64,000 bases of DNA from Neolentinus lepideus HHB14362 ss-1 (taxonomy: Eukaryota > Basidiomycota > Agaricomycetes > Gloeophyllales > Gloeophyllaceae). The position numbers and the translations under genes were made by a program. This document shows positions 1 to 19,585 of this stretch, one piece after another. Under the pieces are notes generated by a model, which made no database searches, was not told where the DNA came from, and saw nothing but the letters and a program-made list of their open reading frames with translations. The stretch spans positions 396,068 to 460,067 of the forward strand of contig KV425551.1 in NCBI GenBank assembly GCA_001632425.1, written 5' to 3'. The first letter of the stretch is position 1; every line of letters begins with the position of its first letter.

Positions 1-1693
1 AGAGGCTTCCCCCACCCTTGATCAAAGCCTTCGGTGTTCTGAAGAAGGCTGCGTCTGTAGTGAACGTCAGCTATGGCATGGACCCAAAGATCGGCAAGGC
101 AATCCAGCAAGCTGCCGACGAGGTCAGTTGAGTATAGGATCATGATGGGGGGAGACGTCTAACGTCCGAATAGGTAATCTCTGGCAAGCTGATCGACCAC
201 TTCCCTCTTGTGGTATTCCAGACCGGCAGTGGTACGCAAAGTAACATGAACGTTAATGAGGTGGGTAAAATGATTTCACTATATGCATCTCGACCGAGTC
301 TCTGCAGGTTATCTCGAACAGGGCTATCGAGATCCTCGGCGGCGAGCTTGGCTCGAAAAAGCCTGTTCATCCTAATGACCACGTGAACATGAGTCAGAGC
401 AGTAACGACACGTACGTTTCTGACATTGTTATGAATGTTAGATGCCCCGCCCAACTCTATCGATGCCAACAGCTTCCCAACTGCGATGCATGTCGCTGCT
501 GTGGTCGAGCTCAACCATAACCTCATTCCTGCTCTCACCAACCTTCGGGATGTACTTGCGGAGAAGGCAAAGGCTTTCGAGAACATTATCAAGATTGGCC
601 GAACTCATCTGCAAGATGCTACCCCCTTGACGCTTGGCCAGGAGTTCAGCGGTTATGTTCAACAGCTGACGAACGGCATTGCGCGGGTTCAGGGTGTTCT
701 TCCCCGGCTGAGCCTTCTCGCACAGGGTGGTACGGCCGTCGGAACTGTGCGTTTCATGCCAGCATCACGAGAGCAGATCTGATATCGGTACACAGGGCCT
801 GAACACTAAGAAGGGCTTTGATGTCAAGGTCGCGGCAGAGATCTCGAAGATCACCGGACTTGACTTCAAGACCGCGCCCAACAAGGTGATCACTCTGCGG
901 TGTTGAGTCTAAACAGTCCTATTGACGGCTACTTCCGTAGTTCGAAGCCCTTGCATCACACGACGCTCTCGTGGAGGCACATGGTGCCCTGAACGTTGTT
1001 GCAGTCTCGTTAATGAAGATTGCTAACGATATCCGATTCCTCGGATCTGGACCTCGTTGCGGTATCGGAGAGTTAAGTCTGCCCGAAAACGAACCCGGTA
1101 GCAGTATCATGCCTGGCAAGGTCAATCCGACCCAGTGTGAGGCAATGACCATGGTCGCTGCTCAGGTCATGGGTAACCAGGTTGCCGTGTCTGTTGGTGG
1201 TAGTAATGGTCACTTCGAGGTACGCAAGGTGTTGGCTCTAAAAGTCGCAGCTTGCTAATTTTTGGTACAGTTGAACGTCTTCAAGCCCGTGATCGCGAAG
1301 AACGTTCTCCAGAGTATCCGACTATTATCCGATGGTAGGCACTTCCCAGAAGTGTATACCATGAGCTTACATTTCCCTCAGCCTCTCGCTCGTTCACGAA
1401 GAACTGTGTCGTCGGCATCCAGGCGAATGAGAAGCGGATCTCCCAATTACTAAACGAGTCACTGATGTTGGCCACCATCCTCAATAAAACGCTCGGTTAC
1501 GACAGTGCGTATATTGGGTTTCCTGTATCGGCCCAAGTGCTGAAGTTTTGCAGATGTAGCCAAGTGTGCAAAGAAGGCGCACAAGGAGGGTACAACTCTG
1601 AAGGAAGCCACTGTTGCCCTGGGCTTCTTGACTCCGGAGGAGTTCGACGAGAAAGTCCGCCCGGAGCTGATGCTGTACCCCGATGAGGAATAG
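1..1693 (+). CDS. FUM1: Fumarate hydratase, class II (5' end outside window)
   Basis: Fumarase interconverts fumarate and L-malate in the TCA cycle (mitochondria) and in the cytosol. The reading frame is already open at base 1, so the start and any mitochondrial presequence lie outside. Exons joined across short introns give the class II fold in order: the substrate-site stretch [13 protein letters not shown] near 225-260, the [14 protein letters not shown] region near 361-410, the THLQDATP region near 603-630, and the fumarate-lyase signature [11 protein letters not shown] near 1099-1131. The C-terminal tail ends in LYPDEE followed by TAG. Several introns interrupt the gene. No frame disruption was seen. 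The family assignment is firm; argininosuccinate lyase and aspartase are excluded by the fumarase-specific QSSND and SNGHFE segments. Confidence 0.96.
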
Positions 1694-2379
1694 GCTGCCG
1701 TCGTCAGAGGGGGAAATGACCTAGGAATTACTGTATCCCGACATTGTATACTAGATCTAATTATCTGAACGGGTTCTTGCAAATGCTAGGAAGTTCGCGT
1801 ATTACATGATTTCTCGGTGATCCAGGTAGACAGATGCGGTAATTGACCATCCGGTTGCAGACGAGAACGCCCGCGATAGCTTACCCGGAGTGTTGATGCA
1901 GCGAGTACTGCGAGTTACTGTCAGTACTGAAAGGCCTCGAGGCGAGAGAGTGCAAGATGGGTGCTTGCCATAAACTCGCGCGCACGGAGGGTGCTTCTTC
2001 GAGAAGGATGAGCAAATTGCCAAATATGGAGCGACAGCTCAGGCTTGAGTTGACAGAAGGTCAATGGTATCACAACAGTTTACAAATATAATGAGACGCG
2101 CGACGCCGATTCCCCGCTGGAGTCCGGCTGTTCTGCATCAGTTTTCACCCAGGCTTGCTTTGCTCATCGTCGTGGCCGACATTGGCAGACTCTCCGTCAA
2201 CACCTCCAAGAAACCTCTCCACGGCAGGTAGTTACTTGCAAGTGGACGCACAGTAGCAGAGGCTTTTGGTTATTGGTTCGACTTCTTGTGATCCCACGAA
2301 GGCCTGTGCTGTCAGTCTTGCAAAGCGACAGCAATTCCTCTGCAGCAATTGCAGTCTCGTTGACCACCTCTAGGGTAAC
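1694..2379. other. Intergenic, fumarase terminator side and INO80 promoter
   Basis: This 686-bp stretch lies between two genes on the same strand. It should contain the fumarase 3' UTR and the INO80 promoter. I see no convincing coding frame, RNA gene or repeat in it. Confidence 0.6.
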
Positions 2380-8102
<5,723 letters not shown>

Positions 8103-8750
8103 TGGGATGGGGTTAATAATTGTGGTTGGACTGATAGGTGGACTGCTGCTATATCCGTTATTCTTGTATTGCTTTCTTCGCACATCGCATATTGTTACAC
8201 TAGAGTTACGCATTATTACTATATGTACCATCGAACTACATGTACTGCTCTATATATTATGCACCACGATTCGCTTCGCATGTACAGAGCGCGACGGTGA
8301 AACTACATTTCGGGTATAGCACAAAGATTGTCTTATAACTCATGAGGAGATTGTTTATTCATCTATATTATACATTGAAACAGTAGCTTTCGTTTGATCT
8401 GATAGACGTGCTGGAACTATATATGTGCCGCGTCATCGGTCCTATATGTACGTTCCCACGACTAATGCCGAGTAATGCAGACTTCGAGGCACCATAGCAC
8501 TTGACATTCATCCTTACACTCTGTTCCATGCACTCTCCACATAGTCCTCCGTTTCCAGATCCCTTACATCGCATTGGCAGTCTGAGTGGGAAGCTGGGAG
8601 CGTAATACACCACGTTCAAGTTGGAGATCTGAAGAACAAATTCTTGCATCTGCCGAGCGTGTCCACTGTCCAGTACTGCGCTGATCAAATTACACCAAGG
8701 CAATTTGGGATTAATCACATTCAAGGCATCGATATCCAGTGGGAATCATC
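8103..8750. other. Intergenic with one weak minus-strand ORF
   Basis: This 648-bp stretch separates INO80 from the DEVH helicase gene. A minus-strand frame of 118 codons (8724 down to 8368) contains a Cys-rich patch (CKGSGNGGLCGEC). It has no family resemblance that I recognise, no clear introns, and its start lies only 27 bp from the helicase start on the other strand. I treat it as probable promoter or UTR sequence rather than a gene. Confidence 0.4.
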
Positions 8751-11700
8751 ATGGCTAAGAAAAAGAAGACGCAGCTGAAGCCGGTTGTGCGAGGCTTCGC
8801 CACAACTTCAGTCCCCAAGAAGAAGGTCGAAGAGTCTGAAGAAGTTGCGCCTGCGTCTGGCCTTTGCGATACAAATGACGTTGGAATATTCTCGAAGGAC
8901 GAGCAAATTCTATCTCAAAGGCTTCAACAGCCTTCCGGTTGCGATGCTGAGAAGAGTCCAGAAGAACATCAGCGATTCAACGACTTAGTGGATCGCTTTC
9001 AAGATAGGACAGAAAGAGAAATAACTAGGACTATCAAGGTGGAATCGCTTGAACTCCCAAAACCTTGCAGTATTGAGATCTTGGCAGGCAATCGATCAGG
9101 AAAAGCGCTTTTCAGATACCTTGTCCCGCTTTGAGCTTGATGCCTCGATAATTGATCGTATCCTGGCTCTTGCTCGCAAACCGGGACACGATGACTGTGC
9201 GCTTTCTCGTGAATTGTAGAACTGCCAACTGAAGGCCAATGAATTTGAATCTCAGCTCCCAAAGTCATCAATGAACCGGAAGAGAAAGCCCTTGCACGTT
9301 TGGGTGTCACGTTCGGTGTCCTGCGGCGATTAGGCTTCACTGAACAAAGAGTAGAGGAGTGCCTAAATGCTATCAAAGGCATAGAACTTGATGAGGCGTT
9401 CGAGTGGGTCAGTAACGTGTCTTCTGCACATTATCTAGGCTTACATTAGTAAAGCTTTATATTTATTGTCCCGAAAACGAACTAGACCAGAGCACAAGTA
9501 ATAATCTCGAGTCGATGCAGCTCGATTCAGGTTACTAATATGACTATCAAGGCGTCAATGATCCTAAACCTCGAACCCCTAAAACACCCAAGCACTTTGA
9601 TACTCCCAGTTCTCGTCGGACTCTAGCTCCCCCTACTCCTACGAAATCGTCGGGTACCTCTACTCCAAAGCAAAATGGTCTCGATTCCAGATTGAACGTC
9701 AAAGCCACTGAATTTGTGCCATCATTCAAGTTTTCCCCTGCGACCCCGACCGTCACTGAATCCGAGACGTCTGTAGACTCGCAGCCGATGTCTTCACGCC
9801 TCGAAAGTGACGTGGATCGAGATGCTATAAAAGCTCGGATCTTGGCGTCCTTTGGCCAGACTGACGCTGAAATGGACTCCTCTGAGATTGAAGACCCCAA
9901 TGTCGAGTACGTCCGGCTAAAGCTGCAAATTACTGATCTGCAGATGCAGGGCGGTCAGAGTGGCATCGATCCAGCGTTTATGAAGACTCTGCAATCGCGG
10001 CTTGAAGACGTCACGAAGCACTACTTCTTTGACCAGAAAGACGCCGAAGCACAATACAGGGCGGAGCGAGAGAAAGCCCAGAAGGCGTCTCTCCGTGGCA
10101 GACTGCGCGGTGATGAAGCCCAGCAGGACTCACGACCGTCAAAGAAGGAAAGTGCACCTGTTGCGAAACTCGAGATGCCTATTCCAGGCAACATCACTAC
10201 TGATATCTTTGACGACGATGACGATGTGCTCAACGGAGGTCTATTCGAAATCTTACAGGAGATACCTGCTACGGAGACTGCCGAAAACGGTACCACAATC
10301 AAAGTCCGTGACATGGCACTACCGAAGCACTGGTCTGGTCGAACACCGAAGACTCTCTTATCTGAAGTTGTCCTTAAATCCGACCGCTATGCTGTTATAT
10401 CTTACAGCGATATCTCTGGGTCCAGTCGCGCGAAACGGGCTGCCGTAAGCGTGAGCTGGACACGTAGTGAAAGCCAAGACTGGGCCATGGAAGATATCGC
10501 CTGCCACGACATTGTTCAAGCCGAAAATTACATCGCCACGGTTGCATTACACAGATTAACATTTCCGCTGACGGAGGGTTTTGCTGCTGGAGTTGCAGTG
10601 ACCACTGTGGGACGTACCTCCTTCAGACTCTTGCCAGCAACTTTCAGGGATCTCTGGGATGAACTGGAAGAAGGAAGGAAGGAAAATGATAATGCGATGA
10701 ATCGAGGTGTATGGGCCAAACTGAAGAATGTCCTCCAATCAAAGCTCTCCACGGAACAGAGGGTAGTCGCTCTCTTTCGCATTGCATTCTAACGAGAGTA
10801 ACTCGGGCTTGGTAGTTGCAAGACCGGAATGATCGTTCAGTGTCTTTGACCGTAGCGAATCTAAGCCGCGGTGCCGTGATTAACAACGATTCTAGTTCGG
10901 AGCAGATCATGGCGGGATTTAGTGCGCGGCAAGCAAGTCCCGCTTACCAAGAAATGCTGGTTCGTGTCAATTATCACGTTTATCAACGTTGACTGAATTA
11001 GGCGTGTAGCAATATCGCAACCAGTTACCTGTTGCTCGCTATCGAGATGAGATTGTCTCTACATTGGAGTCGTCCCAAGTACTGGTTCTTAGTGGCGAGA
11101 CCGGATGGTCAGCGTTATGTGCATTCCAGCCTTTCTTTCTTAAGCTGAGTGACATATGCAGCGGCAAGTCAACTCAAGTTCCTACCTTCATCCTCGAGGA
11201 CCAGCTCTCGAAAGGGAAGCATTGCAAAATATACTGTACAGAGCCCCGTCGTATCTCAGCTATCTCTCTGGCCCAGCGAGTATCAGCTGAATTAGGTGAT
11301 CCACCTGGCACAGTTGGAACTCTCAGCTCTCTTGTCGGCTACTCAATTCGTCTAGAAAGCAACACGTCCAGGAACACGCGTCTCGCATTTGTGACCAATG
11401 GTATTGCTCTTCGGATGCTGGAAAGTGGGTCAGGTGCAGGTGGAGAGGGAACCGCATTCGATGAGATTACTGTAAGACTCAGGGTCTTATATGGAAATGC
11501 TATGCTGATGAGTCTACCAGCATATTGTAATTGATGAGGTACGAGCAACTTTGCTGAAGAGGATCACGTGAAGCTAATCGTGACAAGGTCCACGAGCGTT
11601 CGATAGAATCAGATTTCCTGCTCATTGTCCTGAGGTCATTACTTGAGCAGCGCAAAGACCTCAAGTAAGCGTTCCTATTATTTTTGGGATTCTAGATGTT

Positions 11701-14333
11701 CGTATTGTACTCATATTGGCAGAGTGATTCTGATGTCCGCAACCGTCGATGCCGATAAGATTGCCAATTACTTCGGGGGTTGTCCGACCCTTCACGTTCC
11801 CGGTCGTACTTTCCCTGTCGATGTCAGATATCTTGAGGACGCCATCGAGCTCACTCAATGGTCCATTGACGAAAGCTCGCCATATGCTCGCCGCCGTACG
11901 TCCATCCCGATTGGTTCTATTCATTGCCTGTCTAAACTCATGTGGTCCCAAAAATTAGTTCACGACAAGTTCTATCGTAGTAAAGCACGTCAGGACTGGT
12001 CAGAGGAAGCAGTCGCTGGCGACGAAGACGATGAAGAGGAAGGGCAAGCCAACATCAAGCTGGAAAGACGGTACTCTTCGGCGACGGCGACAACGATCAA
12101 TCTGCTTGATGAGCGATTGATACCGTATGATCTGATCCTCCGACTGTTGGAACGAGTCTGCTTTGAAGACGTCGAATGTCGTAGCTATTCTGCCGCTATT
12201 CTCGTCTTCATGCCAGGTATTGGGGAGATCAGACGTCTAACAGAACTGCTGGCCGAGCACTCCCTCTTTGGGTCCTCTGATTTCCAAATATTCCCTCTAC
12301 ATTCAACCATATCGACTGAGAACCAGGGAGCGGTCTTCAACATCCCTCCCCCAGGTGTTCGTAAAATTGTTATAGGTATATCTCAGTGGCTACAAGTTCC
12401 TTGTTATGCACTCACTTTCAGAGGATAGCGACCAACATTGCCGAGACCGGTATCACGATACCTGATATTACCTGCGTCATCGACACTGGGAAGCATCGAG
12501 AGATGAGGTGTGTCCGCCAAGTGTAGACTGACGTCCGCTAATACTTTGCAGGTATGACGAAAAGCGTCAAATTAGTCGCTTGATCGAGTCATTCGTCGCC
12601 AAGAGCAATGCTGCTCAGAGACGTGGCCGTGCTGGTCGTGTGCAGGATGGTCTGTGTTTCCATTTGTTCACGAAGTTGCGTCATGATACTCTGGTAAAGA
12701 CCTTCGTTCGCTACGAATGATTTAATAACTTGCTGACGTGCTTTAGATGGCCGATCATCCGCTTCCTGAGATAATGCGTCTCAGTCTTTCGGATCTTGCT
12801 TTGCGGATTAAGATTATGAAGATTCGATTAGGGTCGTCAATAGAGGACGTCTTATCAAGAGCTCTAGATCCTCCAGCCTCTGTCAATATACAAAGAGCCG
12901 TGGCTGCATTAGTCGAGGTAAGTTGCTCAGTCAATCCATCCACAGGCGTATTTGAACCTTCGTCGTATAGGTTCGAGCTCTAACATCATCGGAAGAGATT
13001 ACTGCCATGGGTCAGCTATTGAGCAAACTACCCACAGACGTGCACCTGGGCAAATTATTGCTGATGGCGACGCTCTTCCGTTGTCTCGATCCCGCCCTTA
13101 CCATCGCGGCCACCCTCAATTCCAAGTCGCCATTCGTCACACCCTTTGGACTAGAGCAGCAGGCGGATAAGGCGAAGCGATCATTCCAGAGTGGTATGTT
13201 CCTGTGGTAGCGTCTATAGAGCATTACATGTCTGACTCATCTGTCAGAAAACTCGGATTTCTTGACTATCCACAATGCTTTCAACAGCTGGCGCTCATGT
13301 GCTCCTAGCCATGTGCATAAATTTTGCAGAACAAACTTCTTGAGTCATCAGGTACACAAATTTCGCCGTGGTTTCGGATATCTGTGTCGCCACTCACTTT
13401 CGACCTCCAGAACCTACAACAGATAGAAGAGCTCCGTCAGCAATTCCTTGGGTGCGAAGCTATCTGTGCATAGCAGAACGCATTCTGAGACTCTTTGCGA
13501 CAGGTACCTTGTCGATTCCGGCTTCATCCAGGTTGACCGATCTTTTGTCCGGGATCTGAGCAGGTGAGATGTGGGCTGTTAGTTCACTACTATGGTGTCC
13601 CGTTCTCAGCGCCTTCTAGAGCTCGCTACGGTCGCAACCGCACTCGCTTTGTCGTCGTGCCCGCGGAGTTCAACTGCAATGCACAGAACTCGGCACTCAT
13701 CAGCGCGGCACTCACGGCAGGATTGTATCCCAAGCTACTTGCCATAGACCCGTCGAATTGGCAGATGCGGACCATTGGCAATAATCAACCCGCTGCGTTC
13801 CATCCGTCGTCGGTCAACTTCGGCCGGAACCCCAGAGAATTTGGCGTCAACTATCTGAATTACTTCACGTTGATGTGGGTGCTTATCTATGGGTTGGTGC
13901 ATGATGATTCCGATATGTGTTTTGTGTCAGGCATTCAAAGAGACTCTATGCATGGGAAACAGGCCCTGTCGACGATGTCTCAATATTATTGCTTTGCGGC
14001 GAAAGTGATTTCAAGGTCTGGTCTAGCCGATCCTGGGCCCAGAATAGCTTGATCTAACAAATTCCCCAGCTCATCTCGGATTCGGTATTCGTCGACCGCA
14101 AGCTTAAGTGGCGCGTCTCGCCCAAGACGAACATCGCCCTCAAGGTGCTACGAAACAACCTGGCGTCACTCCTTGCACAGCAGTTCCGCGGCAAACCATT
14201 GCTCGAATCTCAGGTACTTTGGCACGAACTGGGGATGGCAGTCTTGGGGAAGATGAAGATTGAGGATGAGGATGCCCAGCAAGGCCCCCAGACAACAATA
14301 TCTATAGTCAAACATGGGTCTAGATCAGTTTGA
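8751..14333 (+). CDS. DEVH-box RNA helicase, DHX29/YLR419W/Ucp12-like
   Basis: This is a large cytoplasmic DExH-type RNA helicase. DHX29 helps ribosomes scan structured 5' leaders, and the function here is inferred from that family. The start at 8751 gives the MAKKKK N-terminus and the [11 protein letters not shown] stretch that I associate with this fungal group. A UBA-like segment ([13 protein letters not shown], about 9300) follows, then a Pro/Ser-rich linker with a PAM2 motif (9689-9739). The conserved block ending in [17 protein letters not shown] (about 10310) comes next. The helicase core has motif I GETGCGKST split by an intron (about 11095-11170), DEVH (about 11530), SAT (about 11735), TNIAETG (about 12432) and motif [10 protein letters not shown] (about 12615). 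The HA2 and OB-fold regions run to 14333. An intron at 9039-9087 (49 nt) joins the first two exons in frame. The whole protein is about 1,400 residues. Confidence 0.88.
9689..9739 (+). other. PAM2 (MLLE-binding) motif in the helicase linker
   Basis: The residues [17 protein letters not shown] match the PAM2 consensus LNxxAxEFxP exactly at every fixed position. PAM2 peptides bind the MLLE domain of poly(A)-binding protein. The motif lies in a Pro/Ser/Thr-rich linker that is probably disordered, which is the usual setting for PAM2. The match is seen directly; binding is inferred. Confidence 0.75.
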
Positions 14334-14537
14334 CAAGTCTTTTGTGTACCATCGACCATCTACACAAGTACAGCATCGAGACATAGAAACACTGTCTCCC
14401 GAATGGCTCGGCGTGCGTGATGACCCTCTGTAGAACTAATGGCACATCCCACTGTAATGCAATAAAGCATGAATTGCGCATAGTGTAGCATACACACATA
14501 GCACATAAAGTAGAAGATAAACCCAGGACGATTAGAT

Positions 14538-15145
14538 TTACTCCTCTTCCTCATCGTCGCCAGCGCCACTAAAAGAACACAGAGATCAGTCATGCACAGA
14601 AACCCTGACATCGTGAGACACTGACGAAATATTGTAGAAGCGGAGCTGGTAGTGGTCTTTTGACGAGGCGACGACACTTGAGTAGGGTATTTAACTTCTG
14701 GTATGGCGAATAAGGTAGAAGTACGCACCGAATCCAGTCACGAAGCGAGTTCTTTTTGAGGAACTTTTTCGTGAGATACTTGAGGTATCTCTTGGAGAAG
14801 GGGATGTTGGACGTCACGGCGACGCTCTTGTCGCCTATTCGAGGTACGCTCCAGTATACGCGACGAAGGAAGAGGATGACACGAACCGTCGCGGTTAATC
14901 TTGATGTTGTCGCCAAGGTTTCCGGCCTTGCCCTCGACCTTGATGCGGTCGTGCAAGAACTTCTCGAAGGCCGCGCCATCAAAGACACCGTCGCCCGCAG
15001 GGCGGGAGTAGTCGATGACGAACTTGTGCTTAGCAGCAGGGGCTTTGGCGGCAGCCTTGGGCTAGTAAAAAGAGGAAAAAGACGAGACGCGCAGTGTCAG
15101 CCTACTGAGAAGAGGACTCAGCAAAGCGACACGAGCACTAACCAT
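14538..15145 (-). CDS. RPL22: 60S ribosomal protein L22 (eL22)
   Basis: This is a eukaryote-specific protein of the large ribosomal subunit. Five exons were joined. The first contains only the start ATG at 15145-15143, followed by an intron (15142-15062) and then [17 protein letters not shown]. The core reads [20 protein letters not shown], then [30 protein letters not shown] and YQLRFYNIS. The acidic tail GAGDDEEEE ends at TAA. These are the hallmark eL22 segments and the product is about 120 residues, the usual length. An open frame continues upstream of the chosen ATG and could encode a longer N-terminus, but that would be unusual for eL22. The gene is divergent from CBF5, with 199 bp between start codons. 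A start codon immediately followed by an intron is common for fungal ribosomal protein genes. Confidence 0.93.
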
Positions 15146-15344
15146 CTTGGAAACGGCGGAGACGATGGTGAAGGCCTTGGGCACAGCGATGCCGACTGTA
15201 CACAGACCTCTTAAAACTGTACAGTTGCTGATCAGATCTCGATTGGCTCGCGTGGCAGCCACGCAAGCTTATTGCCTCCGCCTGTGGCTGAAGAAATTGT
15301 CGGGTAAAGCTGTATCGCGACTGAGTCCACGGTCCTCCTCTAAT
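15146..15344. promoter_or_regulatory. Bidirectional RPL22-CBF5 promoter
   Basis: Only 199 bp separate the two divergent start codons. Within it lie a perfect 12-bp palindrome, AACTGTACAGTT (15215-15226), an inverted CCAAT box, ATTGG (15242-15246), and an inverted repeat, CGTGGCAGCCACG (15251-15263). No TATA box is evident. Both genes serve ribosome production, so co-regulation is plausible. Binding factors are not known from the sequence. Confidence 0.6.
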
Positions 15345-17094
15345 ATGGCCACTTCCAACGGTTTAACGCGGCAGCAAGTTGCTTCTGCTCAGCTCGATGG
15401 TACTTACACCATCCAACCCGAAAAGTCTGAGCCAAAACTCGACACTTCTCAGTGGCCCTTGCTGCTCAAAAACTACGACAAGCTACTTGTCCGTTCAAGT
15501 CATTTCACCCCCATTCCCTCAGGATGCAGTCCATTGAAGCGTGACATAACGCAATACATCAAATCCGGTGTCATTAACCTCGATAAGCCTTCAAATCCTT
15601 CCTCCCACGAAGTCGTCGCATGGCTCAGGCGTATTCTGAGAGTTGAGAAGACAGGACACAGTGGTACTCTGGATCCCAAGGTCACTGGTTGCTTGATCGT
15701 TTGTATTGACCGAGCTACTCGGCTTGTCAAGTCTCAGCAAAGTGCAGGTCCGTGACAGTTGCTCATCATTCAATACTGTTCTTGTCTCACCGGGTCTGCA
15801 TGCAGGGAAGGAGTATGTCTGCGTCCTGCGTTTGCACAGTTCTCTTCCTGATCCCACAGCACTCCCCCGTGCCCTCCAGACCCTAACTGGTGCTCTCTTC
15901 CAGCGACCTCCTCTCATCTCTGCAGTGAAGCGACAATTGCGTATCCGTACCATTCACGAATCAAAGCTTCTCGAATTCGACGAGAAGCGCAACCTCGGCG
16001 TGTTCTGGGTTTCCTGTGAGGCTGGCACATACATCCGGACACTATGTGTGCATCTTGGACTACTGTTGGGTGGTGGGGGGCACATGCAGGAGCTGAGACG
16101 CGTACGGAGTGGTGCAATGAGTGAAAACGATGACATTGTGACCATGCACGACGTGTTGGACGCGCAATGGCTTTACGACAACACGAGAGATGGTGCGCCC
16201 GATTGTTTCGTTATATTATATGACCGTCTTCACACCGATACCCCAGAATCATACCTTAGACGCGTCATCCGGCCATTAGAGTGCCTACTAGTCGGCTACA
16301 AACGCATCGTCGTTAAGGACAGCGCAGTCAATGCAGTCTGCTATGGCGCAAAACTCATGATCCCGGGTCTACTGCGCTATGAGGCCGACATCGGCGTGAA
16401 CGAAGAGGTCGTGCTCATGACCACCAAAGGCGAGGCCATCGCACTCGCCATCGCGCAGATGTCCACCGTCGAGCTCGCGACGTGCGACCACGGCGTTGTG
16501 GCCAAGGTCAAGCGGTGTATTATGGAGCGCGACACGTATCCTCGCCGGTGGGGGCTTGGGCCTGTGGCGCTCACAAAGAAGAAGATGGTCAAGGAGGGTA
16601 AGCTAAGTAAGCATGGGGAGAAGACTGATACCACGCCAGCGGAGTGGAATCGTGACTATGTTGATTACACTCGTGAGGTAAGTGCCATTGTCCAGCATCT
16701 TGTGATATAGAGCCAACAATCACTCCTTTAGCAACCCGTGGCTAGCTCTTCAGCAGTAGCACCCGCCGTCTCGGTTGTTCCCGTCCCTGCCTTCGTCCCT
16801 TCGCCTACCACTACCCAGCCGTCAGAGGACATCAGCCCTACAAAAGAAAAGAAGGAGAAGGAGAAGAAGCGGAAGCGGGGATCGACCGCGGGCGACGGCG
16901 ACGTGACGATGGCCATTGAAGGTGACACTAAGGAGGACGAGGCGGATAGGAAGAGGAAAAAGAAGGAAGAGAAGGCGGCTAAGAAGGCTGCGAAGGCGGA
17001 GGAAGGTGAGGAGGACGACGAGGCGAAGAGGGAGAGGAAGCGGCTAAAAAAGGAGAAGAAGGCAAGAGAGTCCATGGCGAAGGGGGAGGAGTAG
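15345..17094 (+). CDS. CBF5: Cbf5/dyskerin, H/ACA snoRNP pseudouridine synthase
   Basis: This is the catalytic subunit of H/ACA small nucleolar RNPs. It converts uridine to pseudouridine in rRNA and snRNA in the nucleolus. The TruB domain carries the catalytic-aspartate motif [13 protein letters not shown] (about 15658-15696) and [12 protein letters not shown] (about 16025-16060). The C-terminal PUA domain follows ([16 protein letters not shown] to [11 protein letters not shown], about 16310-16525), then the Cbf5 signature [10 protein letters not shown]. The tail is rich in Lys and Glu ([15 protein letters not shown]), as in fungal Cbf5. There are two introns: about 15748-15805, which interrupts the catalytic domain, and about 16678-16731 before the tail. 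The length is near 515 residues, typical of the family. Confidence 0.97.
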
Positions 17095-17744
17095 CTGTTC
17101 TCGTACAACGCATAGTCTGTTACTGTATTTTATCGTCCGCTTGATTGGTCGTCTTTGTAATTGCACCCTTTCACAACAATGTATGATACGCTACTTATGT
17201 CGGGCACGTAGTCGCGACTCGCGAGCTGAATCAAGGTCGACAACTTTGAAATGACTACAGCGTTCGCAAAGAACGGTTATTTTACTCCAAACCTCCACGC
17301 AGTCGCGCCAATGCATCTGGCATTCACCTGCACGGAGGGGTATCAACCTGCAAGCCCCAAGAGAGAAAAGCGGACTGAAGCAGATCCGAGCCTCCAAACC
17401 CGGCTGATGGTGGCGACGGCCCGGGTGGCTGAGCGCCCCCTTATGATCCATCACCTATCACTCAGACATCTATCATGTCCGTACTTGGGATGGTTTCAAC
17501 AACAATCATAGATGGACCCATTCACATATGTATAAGTACTCTAAGCTCACGATCGGAAGGACTCATTGACTCTGGTTCGAACGGCACGCAGATAGTACTT
17601 GGCAGTTCCTATTGGTACTGTGTCGACCCTCACATTCTTTCACTAAGGCCTTTCCCTTGCTGTCATTGAATATCGAGCCAGCGCCCAGCGCATTCGTCCA
17701 TTCGTTTTTGTGATTGACACGCGACATCCATTGACACTGCTCTC
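17095..17744. other. Intergenic between CBF5 and the MAP kinase
   Basis: This 650-bp stretch holds the CBF5 3' UTR and the MAP kinase promoter. Short frames on both strands show no recognisable protein. I see no RNA gene or repeat. Confidence 0.55.
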
Positions 17745-19263
<1,519 letters not shown>

Positions 19264-19585
19264 CAGAGCAAGAGTCCTAATAACTTAGTCAGTGTCATGC
19301 AAGCAAGGGCTTCCAGGTGAGATTGTAGACCAACATATTCACATATCGTAAGATACTATTATCCATATGGCATGGACTTTCGCGATTGCTGTTTGATAAG
19401 GGTTAGGCTACAAATGAGTGTAGTACAATTCAGACACAAACAAGACGTCAGAACGTTGAAATGCAGAACATGATCCAGTACTCATTAGTGCGTAAAGGCG
19501 TAAAGAAGACAAGCCGAAACGAAAGGATTGTGGAACCATCGGTCCATGTCCAACACGAACTGCCAACTCGGGGAGCCACTAACAA
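19264..19585. other. Convergent 3' intergenic
   Basis: This 322-bp stretch lies between the converging ends of the MAP kinase and SAP-domain genes. It is likely to hold both 3' UTRs. I see nothing else in it. Confidence 0.55.

Noticed and set aside
8368..8724. 118-codon minus-strand ORF with a Cys-rich patch
   Set aside because: It lacks family resemblance and introns and lies almost on top of the helicase start, so it is most simply a chance ORF in UTR or promoter DNA.
17565..17590. GGTTCGAAC resembling a tRNA B box
   Set aside because: No matching A box, acceptor stem or anticodon arm could be folded around it.
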